Source of the DNA: Gnetum montanum
Lineage: Eukaryota; Streptophyta; Gnetopsida; Gnetales; Gnetaceae
Direction: 5' to 3'
Length of the DNA stretch: 64,000 nucleotides
Assembly: GCA_015680685.1 (NCBI GenBank)
Contig: MNCI01011783.1
Span: 304,944-368,943 of the forward strand
The number at the start of each line of letters is the position of its first letter. Positions within the stretch are counted from its first letter, which is position 1. Under the pieces are notes generated by a model. It made no database searches. It was not told the origin of the DNA and saw only the letters and a list, made by a program, of their open reading frames with translations. Both the position numbers and the translations under genes were made by a program. Below, one piece after another: positions 1 through 12,400 of this stretch.

Positions 1-1425
1 TATAAAGTGCATTAGCTAGGTTGTGGTTATGGCAAAAACTAGGTTAGAGATTTATTACCAATAACTACCAAAGGTGTAGGGGTTAGACAAGTAGTAGAAT
101 GGAGAAATTGAAAAATTTGTGCCAAGGCCCCCACAACTAAGAGCGAACCACCGATAGCAATAAGATGGAAAAATATAAGGAATAAGAAATATGGAAAAAA
201 TAACAACAACAATGCCAATAAAGTGGATGTCAAAGATGGGGATGAAATGAGAAATGGTTGATTATTTATAATTTTTAAGGGAAAGAAATTAATAATTGCA
301 CCAAAAAGGAATGTCAGTGGGTCCTCTCCAAAGTAGGCTCATGCCCTTTATTCCCTAACAAACCCATAAATCAAAGAATTCATAGGCTCTAGGAATGTAA
401 TTTGAAAGAAAGAGTTAAAAACTTACCCACAAGAATTTACCAAGGAAAAATAATGCATCAACCAAGATATGGATTAATCATAAAATCGGCAATGAGGTGG
501 AACATGGAAAGAAAGATCGAGAGTAGAAATGGAATGGAATCCCAAGAGCAAGGTTGTGTAAAGTCCCTTGTGTATGTCATGGTTAATGTGACTAAGTAGA
601 ACTCATTCCAAATCTAGACTCAAACCAACCACATTTAGTGAACCCGCATCAATACACTTGGCCAATCCATCCTCTTGAAGTAACAAGAATGCCTCCACAA
701 AGAGTGACCATCATCCCAAGGAGAGCGATATGGATAAGTAGGAAGCGAGAAAGGGCCTTAATTAGAGGAAACCTTTAGGCATGGGTAACATGTCTTTCCA
801 ATGCCATAATTAGTGTTTGTAGCCCATATTGCATTATTATGTTTGAGGGGTGTGCTTTGAATTCCCACTTTTTTTAAGAACCACACCATGCAAAGACTTA
901 TTTTTATTCACTCAGCTCCATGATACTTGATCAACGGTAGAATTGTGAAAAAACCCAAGAAAACCCATCCAAAGACCCAAGAGAATGATCGGCAAAAATG
1001 CATCGAATCCCCTTGAAGTCACACCCTTGTCAAGCATTAAGTCCTTCCTTAGTTTGAAAAATACCAAGCCACCAATTTATTAAGAAGTTGATTAGAAAAA
1101 AGGGACCATATAGTTCCAAGCCAAGGGAGACCACAGAGTTGAATGGATGAATGGACGACGTGGACTCATTGCCTATTTTATCAAAAGAATCATATCATAA
1201 TATCAACATCATAATTCAAAGGTAAAAACCAAACATTAGAAAGCAATAGTATATAATTCAATCCACCTTCAGGAGCACTTATTGTATGATGAATGAAAGT
1301 AAATAAACCAAAGAAAGAAATAGTAAAAGTGTGAACGATGGTGTAAAACAAAAATAAGAAAGATTGAAAAATGAGAAAAAAAATGTGTAAAATAAAAATA
1401 CAAAAATATAAAAAGAACTAAGGGC
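1..1425. other. Left-edge stretch without a recognisable gene
   Basis: No open frame here shows a family motif. The stretch lies just past the integrase end of the minus-strand element C, so it is probably C's non-coding 3' part or older DNA next to it. I looked for C's 3' LTR, which should resemble 7184-8044, and did not find it, so it must lie left of the window or be lost. The 1269-1460 minus ORF comes from T-rich low-complexity sequence. Confidence 0.4.
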
Positions 1426-1429
1426 CTAG

Positions 1430-2400
1430 AATGGTTGGCATAGGTAGCCATCTCCCCCACAACTGAGTTGGAAGGAGGAGATCCAAAATAGCAAGCAAGG
1501 TTTTCTACCAGTAGAGGTAGTATGAGTACTAGCTATCCTAAGCTCATGGAAAGGTTTGGTTTGTTGGATGTTGATCAAAAGTTTCTTATCTGGGCTCTCA
1601 GGTTTGTATATTATCACGGCCCCTAAAGAAAAAGTTGCATGCATGACATAAGGTCCTTCCCACAACGTTTGAAATTTGGTACGTTGTGGCAGATGTGTGG
1701 GATTCTAGTAGAGAACCTTATCTCCCAGTTGATATTTAACTATCTTAATCCTTAGGTCATGACATTGTTTATGGAAGGCCTTGTGCAATTCATTAGATGA
1801 TAGGGCAGCCAATCGATTCTCATCTAGCAGGTTAAGGATCATCAACCTATTGTTTTTGTGCTAGATCAAGGTCAAGGTTGAGGTTACATTCCATGGATAG
1901 TGTACGAAGCTCAATTTGAATGGGAAGCATTGGTAATTTACCATACACTAACTCATAGGGAGAGTAGCCTATAGGGAGTTTCCGTGTGGAGTGGTATGCC
2001 CAAAGAGCATTTCTTAGTTTAGTGCTCCAGTCTTGCCTAAACTTACTAATGGTTCTTTTCAATATCTTCATAATCTCCTTGTTGGTAACTTTGGCTTGAC
2101 GATTCACTTGGGGGTGATATGATGTAGTCAGTTTGTGGTCAACCCCTAAGCGTTGCATTAATTTTTGAAAAGTCACACTTGTGTACCATTTTTTGAAATA
2201 AGTGCACAAGGCATACCAAACCTATTTATGATTTGTTGTTGAACAAATCATGTAGCTATGGATTATGTACAATCCTTAACAGTAGCTAGTTCTACCCATT
2301 TTGTAAGGTAATCAATGGCAACAATAATATAAGCTTTTCCATTGGACATTGGTGTAATCGAACCCATAAAATCAATTCCCCAAATGTCGAAGGGTTCTAA
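1430..2400 (-). pseudogene. Integrase remnant of element C, zinc finger missing
   Basis: The integrase core is readable from a block around 2395-2340 ([11 protein letters not shown], the first catalytic Asp) through 2209-1847, where HPQVNRQAKVTNKE marks the third catalytic region. The C-terminal beta-barrel part is seen at about 1665-1520 (WEGPYVM, then FHELRIAS). The second catalytic block reads ISKNGTQ where ISDGGT is typical, and the catalytic Glu is Lys (QAK for QAE), so two of three catalytic residues are gone. The expected N-terminal HHCC zinc finger is absent: RNase H joins the core within a few codons near 2400-2450. It would have inserted the cDNA into chromosomes; it cannot now. Confidence 0.85.
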
Positions 2401-2439
2401 AAGTTGGATCCATTATTGCAGACCCTTCATTCTAGTACC

Positions 2440-3963
2440 TTATAGCCCAAGACATAGTACCTAAATTTTTCTAGTGCAAACACTACAACCATTAATTCTT
2501 TCTCTGTTGTAGTGTAGTCAAGTTGTGCACCAACAATACTTCTAGTTGCACATTGGATGTAATAAGGACATTTTTGGTTATCTAACTATGTAAGTACAGC
2601 TCCTATGGCAAAGTTGGACACATCAGTCATTATGTGGAATGGCCTAGACTAGTCAGGAGCTTGTAGAATAGGTGTTTCTACTAGCTTTTGTTTTAAAGTT
2701 TGGAAAGCTAGTTCACATTCGCTAGTCCATTTGAAAGGTATGTCCTTTTTCATTAATTCAACAAATGGTTTTGCAACCTTTGAAAAGTTCTCAATAAACC
2801 TTCTATAGTAGCCAGTGTATCCAAGGAATGACTAGATATCTTTTACAATTTCTGGTTGATGAGTAATTCCTTGGATAACTTTGATATTTTCGAGGTCTAC
2901 CTCTATCGTTGTTCATGAAATTTTATGCCCTAGTATAATGCCTTCTTGGACCATCAAATGGCTTTGGTTTCTACACATCATTTTAATACTTGCTCTAACT
3001 AGTCCAAGGCTTGATCAAAGTTTTCTCTATACGTGGAGAAGTCATCCATGAATACCTCCACAGTATTTCCTATCTACTATTGGAATATGCTTAGAACTAA
3101 TCGTTGAAATGTTGCAAGGGCATTGCACAAGCCAAACAACATTTGTTTGTATGCAAATGTTCCCCAAGGACTAGTGAATGTAGTCTTGGCTTGGTCTTCT
3201 GGGGCTATTTGTATTTGGTTGTACCCACTGTACCCATCTAGAAAATTATAGTAGTGATTCCCTGAAATGGTGTCTAAGACTTGGTTAACGAATGGCTATG
3301 GAAAGTGGTTCTTGAATGCTGCCATGTTTATTAGTCTAAAATCTATGCACAACCTCCATTTTCCTTCCTTTTTGGGCACAATAAGGGACTAACCCATTCT
3401 CTATTGGAAATGGGGTAGATGAACCTAGCTTTTAGAAGTTGTTCAATTTCTTCCTTAACTACTTGCTTCAGCTTTGCGTTTAAATGCCTCTGCGGTTTTC
3501 TTTGAGGCTTCACGGAGTGGTTAGTGTAAATTCTATGTTGTCATATCTTAGGATCTATTCTAGTTAATTTGGGATATGACAAAGCGAAGGCTTTTGACCA
3601 TTTTTTTATTACCTTCAACAGTCTCTCTTTTTGTGGTAGAGTGAGCTTAGCATTAATAATTACCGATTTTCCATTTTTAAGAAACATGTATTCCATACCA
3701 ATGGGAAATGGTTTTAGCTCAAGGGGCTCTTGCTTAAACTTATCTAGGATTTCCAACTTCCCCCAGTTGATATTTTTAATGTCAATACTTGAAAGTTGGT
3801 GATGGACTTGTTCTAATGTGTCTATGCTATCAATGTAAGCACAAGTCAAACCCTCAGTTAGTTCCATGCATATAGTTGAACTGCTCTCTTGATTATCTAT
3901 CAGCCACTGGGTGCCTTCTTGTCTTGTGGCTGCTGCATATAAGCATCTTTGTATATCAGTCAC
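2440..3963 (-). pseudogene. Reverse transcriptase and RNase H remnant of element C
   Basis: The 3963-3541 frame gives the RT N-terminal extension (ELKPFPIGMEYMFL and a KAFALSYPKLTRIDP block, the usual lead into RT). Below it, across stops and frame changes, RT blocks are clear: PLIVPKKEGKWRLCIDFR, then SPWGTFAYKQMLFGLCNA near 3160, and the active-site box EVFMDDFSTY near 3033-3062. RNase H follows with DVSNFAIGAVL and TTTEKELMVVVFALEKF at about 2440-2600. These enzymes copied element RNA into DNA in the virus-like particle. At least ten premature stops make it non-functional. It sits between protease and integrase as in other Ty3/gypsy elements. Confidence 0.88.
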
Positions 3964-4044
3964 TTGTGCACACTAGTTGCATGCAAGCAATGTCAGATGT
4001 TGTACATACCATAACTTCTGCACACAATTACATCCTATGTCACT

Positions 4045-4653
4045 TTATGTGATGCATGAAACTTTCTTCTTCTTAATCTTTCCAAATGTATTTTCCTTTG
4101 ATATTTCCAAGGAAAGATCATGGATTTGTAGGCATGTGTCAACTGTGCTTAACCATGCTCTTCCCATTATGATTGGGAAGTTCCCCTTACCGTTGTTCAC
4201 TTGAATCACTAGGAAGTCAGCTGGATATGACCATCCACAAATAGTGGTGACAATGTCCTCTACTAGTCCCAACAGGATAGTGATGGACTAGTCAGCCAAC
4301 TCTAAATGAATGTTACTCTTTTTTAGTGGAGGCAAGTTCTACGCCTTGTACATTTCTTGAGAAATTAAGTTGATGCTAGAACCTAAATCAAAAAGAGCTT
4401 TGCATAGCTCATTTCCAACGATTTGTAGATATATCAGAGGACTCCTAGGATCAGAGAATTTCCTAGGAAGATGACCAACATTTATCCAATCAGTGATGGC
4501 ATGAGTTAACATGACCATATGTGTTAAGCATGGTTTTTGGGTTGAAGGGAGCTCCAAAGCTTCAAGTGATACTGATGCAGTTGAAGAATCAGCCGCTTGT
4601 GGTTGCAAGGGCTTAGTTGGATTGTTGGTTCTAAAGAAAGGTCTTTTCTTCAT
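4045..4653 (-). pseudogene. Aspartic protease remnant of element C
   Basis: Two frames cover the domain. The 4653-4339 frame ends in LCKALFDLGSSINLISQEMY, where D-L-G-S is the Athila-type version of the catalytic D-T/S-G triad. The 4272-4045 frame continues with YPADFLVIQ and IIMGRAWLSTV, the matching C-terminal flap and ILGRPFL-like block. The protease cuts the Gag-Pol polyprotein during particle maturation. A stop separates the two halves near 4290. Gag lies upstream on the minus strand and RT begins at 3963. Confidence 0.85.
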
Positions 4654-4699
4654 GTGGTTATTAGAACCAACAGTAGGTTGAGAGTTAACAGCCCTTGTG

Positions 4700-7074
4700 G
4701 CATTACATTACTGTAGCTGGGTAGGGATTTCACCTTGCATAGCTAGAGTAGGTGGTAATGGAGTTAAGGGTGGAAGAGGTGCAGCCAGATGAGAATGATG
4801 GTATGTTTGTGGAACATTACCCCTAGGAGAAGGAGTTCTATAATACTCACAAGCTTGGTAGTGAGGTCGAGAAGTGACGTGACCAATAGAGTCACATGGA
4901 GAGACTAGTTGTTGCACATAATATCCATATGGGCCAGGTTTCTGGTAAGGATATTGTTGCCTTGGTGGTGGCATTCCCCATGATTGTGGGTATTTCCACT
5001 GTTGATACTACTCAATTGGTTGTGGTGGAGTTCCACTTGGATAATATGTTAAGGGTTGGTGGAACTGCCTTGGGTTTCCTTGAGGATAAGGTAACCTTTG
5101 GGGTGTTTACCTTTTGTTTAATTATGGGTTGAGTTCATACATCCTAGACTCCTATAGATGTGAGATTATAGGGCAACATCCCTTAGGATGGTCATATTGG
5201 CATATCTCACACCCACTATCATTGTTTGTATCCAAATCCACAAATTCTTTGATGATGACAACTTTTCCTTACCCTTGTTATGTGCATGTTTAGTTTCTCT
5301 TTTTTTCTTTTTTCACGATCACTACCTTGCTCTCTAGACTCCTCTACTATTTTAAGAATGGTTTAAAATCTATCATCTAGGGAATCCTACATTTTGTCTA
5401 CCTTTGCCGATACTTCTAATGCTAATTTTTGGATAGGCAAGGTTTTCTTATTCACCAACTCTTCGAGTGGTGACCCTTCTTCATCCTCATAGAATCTTAC
5501 TCCTCTCTTTCGAAGGGAATTATCTCTATTATATTTCTTCGCACTCTCTCTTTTCGTTAGCTCACCTTCTTCTTTAGCAACTTACTCCAATAATCTTTGG
5601 ACTTGATGGCTCCTAAGCTCAGATAGCCTTTCTTGGGCATATATCCCAACAATTCTTCATGTTTTATGCCTAAGACCATCTACGAGATGTCGTAGTTGAT
5701 CCCTTTGTGAATAACCATGTCCAAGACAATGACGTAACAGTGCATAATGTTAGCCCATGGTAGCATCCAAGGGTTCATGTCCTTCTTCTTTCTAGCCTTG
5801 GATTTGCTTTCGTAGGTTGAACACTCGGGAGTACATTTGGTACATATTGTTGAACAACTCTAACATGGTACTCCACCTATGAATGGATTCCAATTCTAAG
5901 GACCGATACCAGCTCTCTGCTTATTTGACTAGTGCTCATGGGAACAACTTAAGTTTTTGCCATTTACTTTCTATGTTTTATAAGGAACATGCATCATGAA
6001 ATTCTTGTAGATGATTTTGAGGATCAATGTTGTATCCCCCTTCAAATTATCTGATATTGTTCATGTCTAATCTCTTGATCGTACTATCCTTTTGGTGCCT
6101 TGTTGGGATCCTATCAGCCTTAGTTATGTCTAACATAATTTGAGTAACGAGTAGGGGTTCATTGTGATTGTCTTGTCTATGGCATCTATGATGCCTATGT
6201 TGTTCCCTACTCTCCCTTCTTTTACTGTGTGTTTCTCTAGAGTGCCCTCGTCCCCTTTCTCATCTATTTTGTCTATGACTCCCATTTCACGTACTCTTAT
6301 CCTCATGGTCTTTTTCTTTGTGAATGCATCTAGATCCTGAAGGAGAAGGTGAAGGAGATGATGAAGGTGAAGAAGAAGGAGGATCATCATCATGTCGATG
6401 CCTACTTCCTTTTCTTCGGTGGTCGTAGCCTCGGTCATGGTTACGATCGGAATGTCCATCTTTGTCATGTGTTTGTGTTCCTTTTTTAGACCCTTTGTGT
6501 CTATTAGTACTAGAATCTGGGTTATGGATAGTTGAGTAAAGATTCTGATACACAACCCCTTGACCAAAGTCAACGAGAGGAACATCATTGTGTGGGTGAC
6601 TGCCTGATGTAGGTTCACCACCCTCATTTTTTCTTAGGACATGTGGGACATTCTGCGATAACTTTTCCTTCATGGATTCATGACCTCTCTCCTATTGCAA
6701 ATCCATTTGACGTTGTGCCTCTATGGGTTGATACTCTCATAAGTCATGATCATGCACAACGTACTCTACCTATAAGTGTTGCATACCAATTTGTGTGAGA
6801 TCATGAAGAAGCATGCCCAGGATAGTGCGATTAGGAGGTAACACTATGTTACCTTCTAAGTCTTGTCAATGTAGTTGTTCATCCTAGTGGAGGATAAAGG
6901 TAAATTTTGGTACATATTCATTGGGATGAACATATAACACATGAAACTGTTGAGGGACTGGTGGATTATCATGTGTACTATGCCTCCGATTGTTCCTTGT
7001 ATTAGACCTAGGCGGTGAAACACTTTCGTACGAAGAAGGAGACATGGTTGTCTATTTAGTGTGCAATGTATCAT
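4700..7074 (-). pseudogene. Gag remnant of element C
   Basis: The capsid-like region is recognisable by comparison with element B: near 6050-5930 it reads FEGGYNIDPQNHLQEFHDA, matching FVGGYDSDP...LQAFHDAY in B, then KLKLFPLAL and SWYRSLE. The N-terminal part (6673-6287) is charged and rich in Ser/Pro with an SSPSSSPSPSPSGS run near 6340-6390. A Cys-rich box, CEICQYDHPKGCC, lies at about 5165-5210. The C-terminus (4974-4708) is rich in Pro, Tyr and His. Gag would form the particle shell. Frame changes and stops run throughout. The start is not certain; 7045-7074 is the first plausible Met region after the primer site. Confidence 0.75.
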
Positions 7075-7163
7075 TATTTATTATTTTTCCCTAACCAACC
7101 CCAAGGGTTCATTTCAACAATGTGAAATATTTCATATGTTCTAGTTAGTGCACAAACAACAAA

Positions 7164-7183
7164 GTCCCCGGCAATGGTGCCAA
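7164..7183 (-). promoter_or_regulatory. Primer-binding site of element C (tRNA-Asp type)
   Basis: On the minus strand the LTR ends CTCATCA and is followed at once by TTGGCACCATTGCCGGGG. This differs at two places from TGGCGCCGTTGCCGGGGA, the complement of the plant tRNA-Asp 3' end used by Athila and relatives. It fixes the LTR end at 7184 and the direction of the element. Confidence 0.88.
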
Positions 7184-7625
7184 TGATGAGTGGTGAGGTA
7201 TCCCTATGTTCAACCATACGAATATGAGTGTCCATGCACGATTCGGTTGAATTCCAAGGACTAAGTGCTTATGTGCCTTTTTGGAACAAGAATGGGTTGA
7301 TTAGTCGTTATCTTCCCAAGCTTACTTCCATGCCACGAGTGTATGGTTAAGTAAACTTAAGGTATATGATTTTTATACTTTTTATGTGTTTTTATGTCCT
7401 ACTACTAATAAGGGAGGAGAGAGATAACTAAGTAACTAATTTAATTTAACTACTAATTAATTAGACTTTAATTAATCCTAACACTAGTATTCGTTCTCAC
7501 TTGCCGTACACATCTTGAACCAATGCAACACTACTAGGATTACCAAGCGTTAATCATTACTGGGTTACTAAGTGTTACATGCATGCTTGAAGTGATCATA
7601 CTAAGTGTGCTTACTTAGGAGAGTT

Positions 7626-7627
7626 GT

Positions 7628-7662
<35 letters not shown>
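7626..7662. repeat. (GA)n microsatellite in the C LTR
   Basis: About 17 GA units with one GGG interruption. On the element's sense strand it is a CT run roughly 270-300 bases downstream of the TATA box, so it would lie in the transcribed leader part of the LTR. Confidence 0.9.
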
Positions 7663-7663
<1 letters not shown>

Positions 7664-7925
7664 CATTAATTGACTAAGGAAAGCATTAAATAACTAAAAA
7701 TAAAATTAATTAATCTATTTTGAATGTTGCAAGATTTATCACAAATTTCATCTTTATTTCTATACACAAGATGTTCTCAAGTACACAATGCTCGAATAAA
7801 GATCCATTCACTTTATGAATCCTACTGCGGGTATGCAGAAATAATTCTAACTCTAAGAGGGAGAAAAGGCAAGAGTTTGGGTAAGGGACTAAAATTAACT
7901 ATGCAAGCCAAGTGCACCCACCTCT

Positions 7926-7933
7926 TATTTATA
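7926..7933 (-). promoter_or_regulatory. TATA box of the C LTR
   Basis: Sense TATAAATA, preceded by ATTGG (an inverted CCAAT box) a few bases upstream. Position and wording match the TATA boxes of the B, F and E LTRs. Confidence 0.75.
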
Positions 7934-8099
7934 GCCAATGAGGTAGGATGCAATATTAGGTATCTGACATCGCATGGAAGGTTCTAATATCACGGACCCA
8001 ATATCATAGATTCAATACCGTAGCCTCGATATCACGATTCATCAACATTGAATGAAAATAATTCGTAGCTGGGTTCGTTAATGTGAAGGAGTTATTCCC

Positions 8100-8345
8100 T
8101 ACATCACCCTACCCTTGGGATGTTCCCATACTAGCCCACATTCGTGATGCTACGTGGGCCACGTATGATCCTAAGAGTAATGAGGAGAAGATGAAAGAAT
8201 TTCTAAATGCTTTTTTTCTTCCACCAAAAGCTATAGCTATAGCTAGATAGCCACAACCATAGCCTCAACCACAATAGTTGCACCCACTTGAAGCAAGAGA
8301 AGGTTCTTCGACACCTTAGGAACCTTTGCCACCTAGGACCATTTC
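8100..8345 (+). pseudogene. C-terminal tail of an accessory ORF (element F)
   Basis: Translated on the plus strand, 8105-8200 reads PYPWDVPILAHIRDATWATY followed by DPKSNEEKMKEFL. This matches the end of the B accessory ORF (CPWEVPTPSNIGTSTWTMHD and PRMEEEKLKVLL at 38870-38960). A Pro/Gln-rich tail with three stops follows. As in B, the tail lies a few hundred bases before a polypurine tract and an LTR. The rest of the ORF was displaced by element C inserting at 8044/8045. The function of this ORF family is unknown to me. Confidence 0.7.
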
Positions 8346-8574
8346 ATTTCTTTTCCTGATCTTCAAGCTGTTAAAGGAGTTGTGTTATCATTTTTTTCAT
8401 GGGATTCAATTTTGTTGTCATGAACACCAAATTTTAATATGATTATAAATCTATATACTTGGGCACTTAGTGTTTGTTTGTGTGTCAGTAGTTAGTCAAT
8501 AATCCCATACCTTCCCAAAATTTTGTAAGAAACTTTTTTCTTCTTTTTTTCACTCAAGGAAGAGTTTTCATTCA

Positions 8575-8586
8575 GTCGTGGGGGTA
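8575..8586 (+). promoter_or_regulatory. Polypurine tract of element F
   Basis: TCGTGGGGGTA directly precedes the LTR start TGATGAG. The same arrangement, CAGTTGTGGGGGTA then TGATGAATC, occurs at 39201 in element B. It primes plus-strand DNA synthesis. Confidence 0.8.
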
Positions 8587-9414
8587 TGATGAGTTTTTGC
8601 TCATGAGGTATGTTGATGTGGTCCCATCAACATAATTTCATTAACATAGGGTTTGACAGTTGACATGTACACATTGACACAGTGTCTTGTCTTACCTATA
8701 AATACACACTCACCAACCACATTTATGACATCCATCCATTAGTAGCTAGTCAAACTCTTACATTTTTTTCTCCAGAGTTAGAATATTTTCTAAGTGCACA
8801 TAGTAGGAGTGAGAACTATACGGTTGAGCACTGTTGTACCTAAGCACCTTACTGTGAATGGCAATAAAGACAAGCTTTCTTCATAAACCTTGTAGCACTT
8901 GGACTTATCCTAATGTTTACTTTATGCATTTGTTATTGGAGAAATTTACTTTAATACATTTAATTAATTAATTCATAGTAATAATTAAAGCACATAAGTA
9001 TGACTATATTGAGCATACATGTAATGCCTGGTAATCATAGTAGCGCTTAACGCTTGGTAACCCAGTAGCTTTGTAACATGTTTAGGATGTGTATGAAAGA
9101 TGGGAATGAATACTTATGTTAAGACTAGTTATGCATTAATTAGTTATTAGATCAATTAAGCATTTAAATACTTTAGTTTTAGCACTTAGGTGATTTAAAC
9201 AATAAACATAAAATGAGAGAAATCATATGCCTTAGTTACACTTAACCATACACTTGCATTTCATAAGTGAAACTGAGAAGACAATGATCACATTTGTTAA
9301 AGTCACTACTGCCTAGTGTTCTTAGAGAGCTAAACTCTATGGAATTTGACTAAATTTCTTAGTGAATGCTAGTGATTCGTATGATTGGGTGTAGGGACTT
9401 CTTGTTGCTCATCA
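8587..9414 (+). repeat. 3' LTR of element F (Athila-like)
   Basis: 828 bp from TGATGAG to CTCATCA, same ends and length class as the B and C LTRs and in opposite direction to C. A TATA box lies at 8697-8704. Its U3 differs from B: instead of GATATC words it has TGACA and TGTC words at 8650-8690. The 5' half of F is outside the window, so the target duplication cannot be checked. Confidence 0.8.
8697..8704 (+). promoter_or_regulatory. TATA box of the F LTR
   Basis: TATAAATA in the context CCTATAAATACAC, 110 bases into the LTR. Confidence 0.7.
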
Positions 9415-12400
9415 CTTAGGAATCCTTAAATTAGAGGTTGATGTATGATAAGTCAATTTCAAAAAGTTTAGCCAAATCATATAAGTTCCATGACATGATA
9501 TAATAACGATGGTAGATGAAATAAATTAGGATGAAGGTAGGTTTTTCTAACTAAAAACCCTTTCTAGCAATCAAGAAACTAATATAGAAGAGACATTCAT
9601 CATTAAAAATGGAAATCTTAAAACAATGAGAATTGAACTTGGAAGTTATGATATTGACAGAATTAGTTTACTTTATTTCCTTGAAATTCATCACTCTTTA
9701 CTTGAATTCCTAATAATAAAAGGATCAATAGAACCTTCATGAAGATCAAAATTAATATGAAGGAGCTCAATACTTAAATAAAAAGTACATTTAGGTGATC
9801 CAAAACAAACATTTCTGATATCAAAGCTATTCAAGATTTCATGTAACATGAAAGTGGATTTTAAAGATCAAAATTTGGGAGATTGAGAGGATTAGAAATA
9901 TGAGAGATTTTTTAACAAAAAAACTTAAGACTATGAAGAAAACTTAAAATTATAAACTAAACCTCTTAGAAATTCTCATCATGTCATTTTAACTTGAGAA
10001 ATTATGGAAAATAATAATGAAAGCTAAGAAATTTATCATGATGAATGCTAAAAAGGAATAGGAAAATATGTGAAGAAGGAGAGACATTTGAGGAATGTGA
10101 AAAATATGAAGGGGAAGAGCAATATTTATAGGTAAGAAGTGACACTTAGGATTTGGAAATGTATCATATCAAACTAGATACATGTTTACTTGGAAGAACC
10201 TAAGGGAATATTTCACCTAAAGTTAATAGATCTCATCACATGTTAACCTGTCCTTACTAGTGTGAGCACCCCTATCATAAGTTTTGAAGTAATGCAACTC
10301 TTGTAAACATCATTTGTCATATGATTAATTTTATTTGGACATTTTTAACCCCTATTATAATATTAATTATATTTAGATACTTTTAACCATTTCTATGAGT
10401 CATAAAAGATTCTAGGGTAAGTTATAACAACTGCAAGATAAAGAAATAAAGAAAACATAATTCAAGAACTCGAAAATGATGATCACACTTGTTACTATCT
10501 TGTTGATAATTCCTATCACTTGAAAAATAGCGCTTGCTAGTTAAAATTACCAAGGCATGATGATGATCCCTGTTAAAAATAAGTTGAAGGTAATTAGTAC
10601 TAAATTGGAGATTTAAGAAGAAATTTTATTTTTAACTTTCATTATTAGGGAATAACCACCTATATCACAATAAATATATCTAATTTAATGTCATGACCAT
10701 CCTCTTCATAGCTAGGATCAATCAAGAAAGGTCTAAGATAAACTAATAATAAAGGAAGATTAAGAAAAAAAGATGAGAAATGAAGTTTCTTATGACCATC
10801 CATATGTGATATGCTAGCAATCATAACTATTCCTATTATATGTGGAATGATTATGATCATCCTTATCAACTTGAAAAAGGTTTATGTTCATTCTTATCAA
10901 CTATGGAACTACTATGGTCATCCCTATTACTATAAACAAAGTTCATGACCATCCTTGTTAATTACAAGCACATCATAGGTGTTTTTGTTAGTAAGAAGAA
11001 TGTTCTTAACCATATTTATGAAAATGAACAAGCTTCATAATTATCCCTAGTTAATAAGCACTCTTAATTATCCCTATGAACTAGGAAGAACTCATGACTA
11101 CCCCTATTAGTTAGAAAACCATCATGATTCCTCCTATAAAACTTGGAAGTTCTTATGACTACCTCTATTAGTCAAAAAATCTTTTTGATCACTCCTATAA
11201 AGATGGAAAATATATTTAAACATTATTGTCACATTAAAAAAAATTAATTTATATGTAAAGGTGTCAGTTAATCCAAAACCTTTGAAATTATCTTGAATAA
11301 TATCAAGTGAGAAAAAAAGAGAGAAAATTTTCTCATAACTTTGATTGTCCCTGTAACATCCTAGTAATAATTAGAAACGTTATCAATCCATGTTGAGAGC
11401 TATGAAAGAAGCAATTTTACTTGGAAAGTTAATGTACCATTTTTCATGATATTCTTAGTCTAGGAAGTATAGTGAAGTTATTGATAATGGTGGTCATACC
11501 CGCTTTAAAGAAAATATTGAGATAGGTGTTAATACAAGACTCAATGTTTATGATGAGCTAGCAAAAATTAGGTATTAGATTACCTTCATTGTAGTAGCAT
11601 CAGCTTAACTATGATTAACTAGTGTATCATATTCATGAAGAAATGGTCCAAGGTTAAAAGAACATCAAGATGAAATAAGTTACGACTTAATTCCAAGTTA
11701 ATGCTATACTTAACTCTATCACTCATAAGTGAAATTCTAAAATTCACAAATCATATTCTAAAATTAAGCTAAAATTAAATTAAATAATATGCCTAAATTA
11801 AGAGTAATAATTTATGTATATTAAAAAATTAAATACAATGTAAACATTAACCAATCTATAATTTTAACTTCTTATATTCATAGTGAAACATTACATAATA
11901 TCTTACATGGACTTCAATGGTTTGAAAATCACCACAAAGCCTAATCAAGTTCATAAGAATAGCTTTAAGAAATAAAATTCTTAGTGGACTTGTGATTAAC
12001 AAATAAGTATGAATGCATGTAACCTCTAATGCTAGTGGTCAAATGACCTTTTATAAGGGATAAATGAGTACAATTGTCTCTTCAATTAATTTGAGAATCA
12101 TGTACAAAATTAAAAATAATAAACACATTATTTGACATCAAATCCAAATATTTTAGATAGTACAGTATAATTCCAATAACATTGGCCTTAATAATTTGAT
12201 GATGCTTTATGGTATAACAATAATCTTAATCATTGGAAACAACCAAATTTATGTCAACAAATATTTGAAATCCATTTTAAAGATTTGATAATATTGATGA
12301 ACATCAGTTTACTAGTTTGGTATGATTCATTTCTTCTTCTTCTTTCTTCATCATCAACATGAGTAAAATCAATTAATAATTTTGTAATTCATTATTTTTC

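Larger units (their letters stand above)
1430..8044 (-). mobile_element. Element C: Athila-like Ty3/gypsy retrotransposon, 3' end outside the window
   Basis: Reading right to left on the minus strand, the order is LTR (7184-8044), primer-binding site (7164-7183), gag (about 7074-4700), protease (4653-4045), RT (3963-2590), RNase H (about 2580-2440) and integrase (2400-1430). The Athila-like assignment rests on the protease DLGSS motif in place of D-T/S-G, the RT block EVFMDDFS and the tRNA-Asp-type primer site. Frames are broken by many stops and several shifts, so the copy is dead. Its right end abuts the internal tail of a plus-strand relative (F), so C most likely inserted into F just upstream of F's polypurine tract. 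The 3' LTR is not in view. Confidence 0.85.
7184..8044 (-). repeat. 5' LTR of element C
   Basis: 861 bp, bounded by TGATGA and CATCA on both ends. The U3 part (8044-7940) carries spaced GATATC/GATATT words, as in the B LTRs (13822-14625, 39215-40011). A TATA box lies at 7933-7926. The LTR drives transcription leftwards. The flank at 8045 reads into the internal region of F, so this is a true element boundary. Confidence 0.85.

Noticed and set aside
39-233. A hydrophobic minus-strand ORF of 64 codons that looks like a small membrane protein.
   Set aside because: It arises from A/T-rich sequence; no conserved motif or promoter is seen, and similar Leu/Phe-rich frames recur wherever the other strand is A-rich.
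1452-1470. A sense-strand TCAGTTGTGGGGGAG resembling the B polypurine tract just after C integrase, hinting at the C 3' LTR start.
   Set aside because: The following bases do not resemble the C, B or F LTR start TGATGA, so the LTR does not begin there. It may be a second internal purine tract or chance.
7184-9414. The C LTR (minus) and F LTR (plus) form a large inverted repeat, like a foldback transposon.
   Set aside because: Both have retroviral features: primer site next to one, polypurine tract next to the other, and TATA boxes in opposite directions. Insertion of C into F explains the arrangement.
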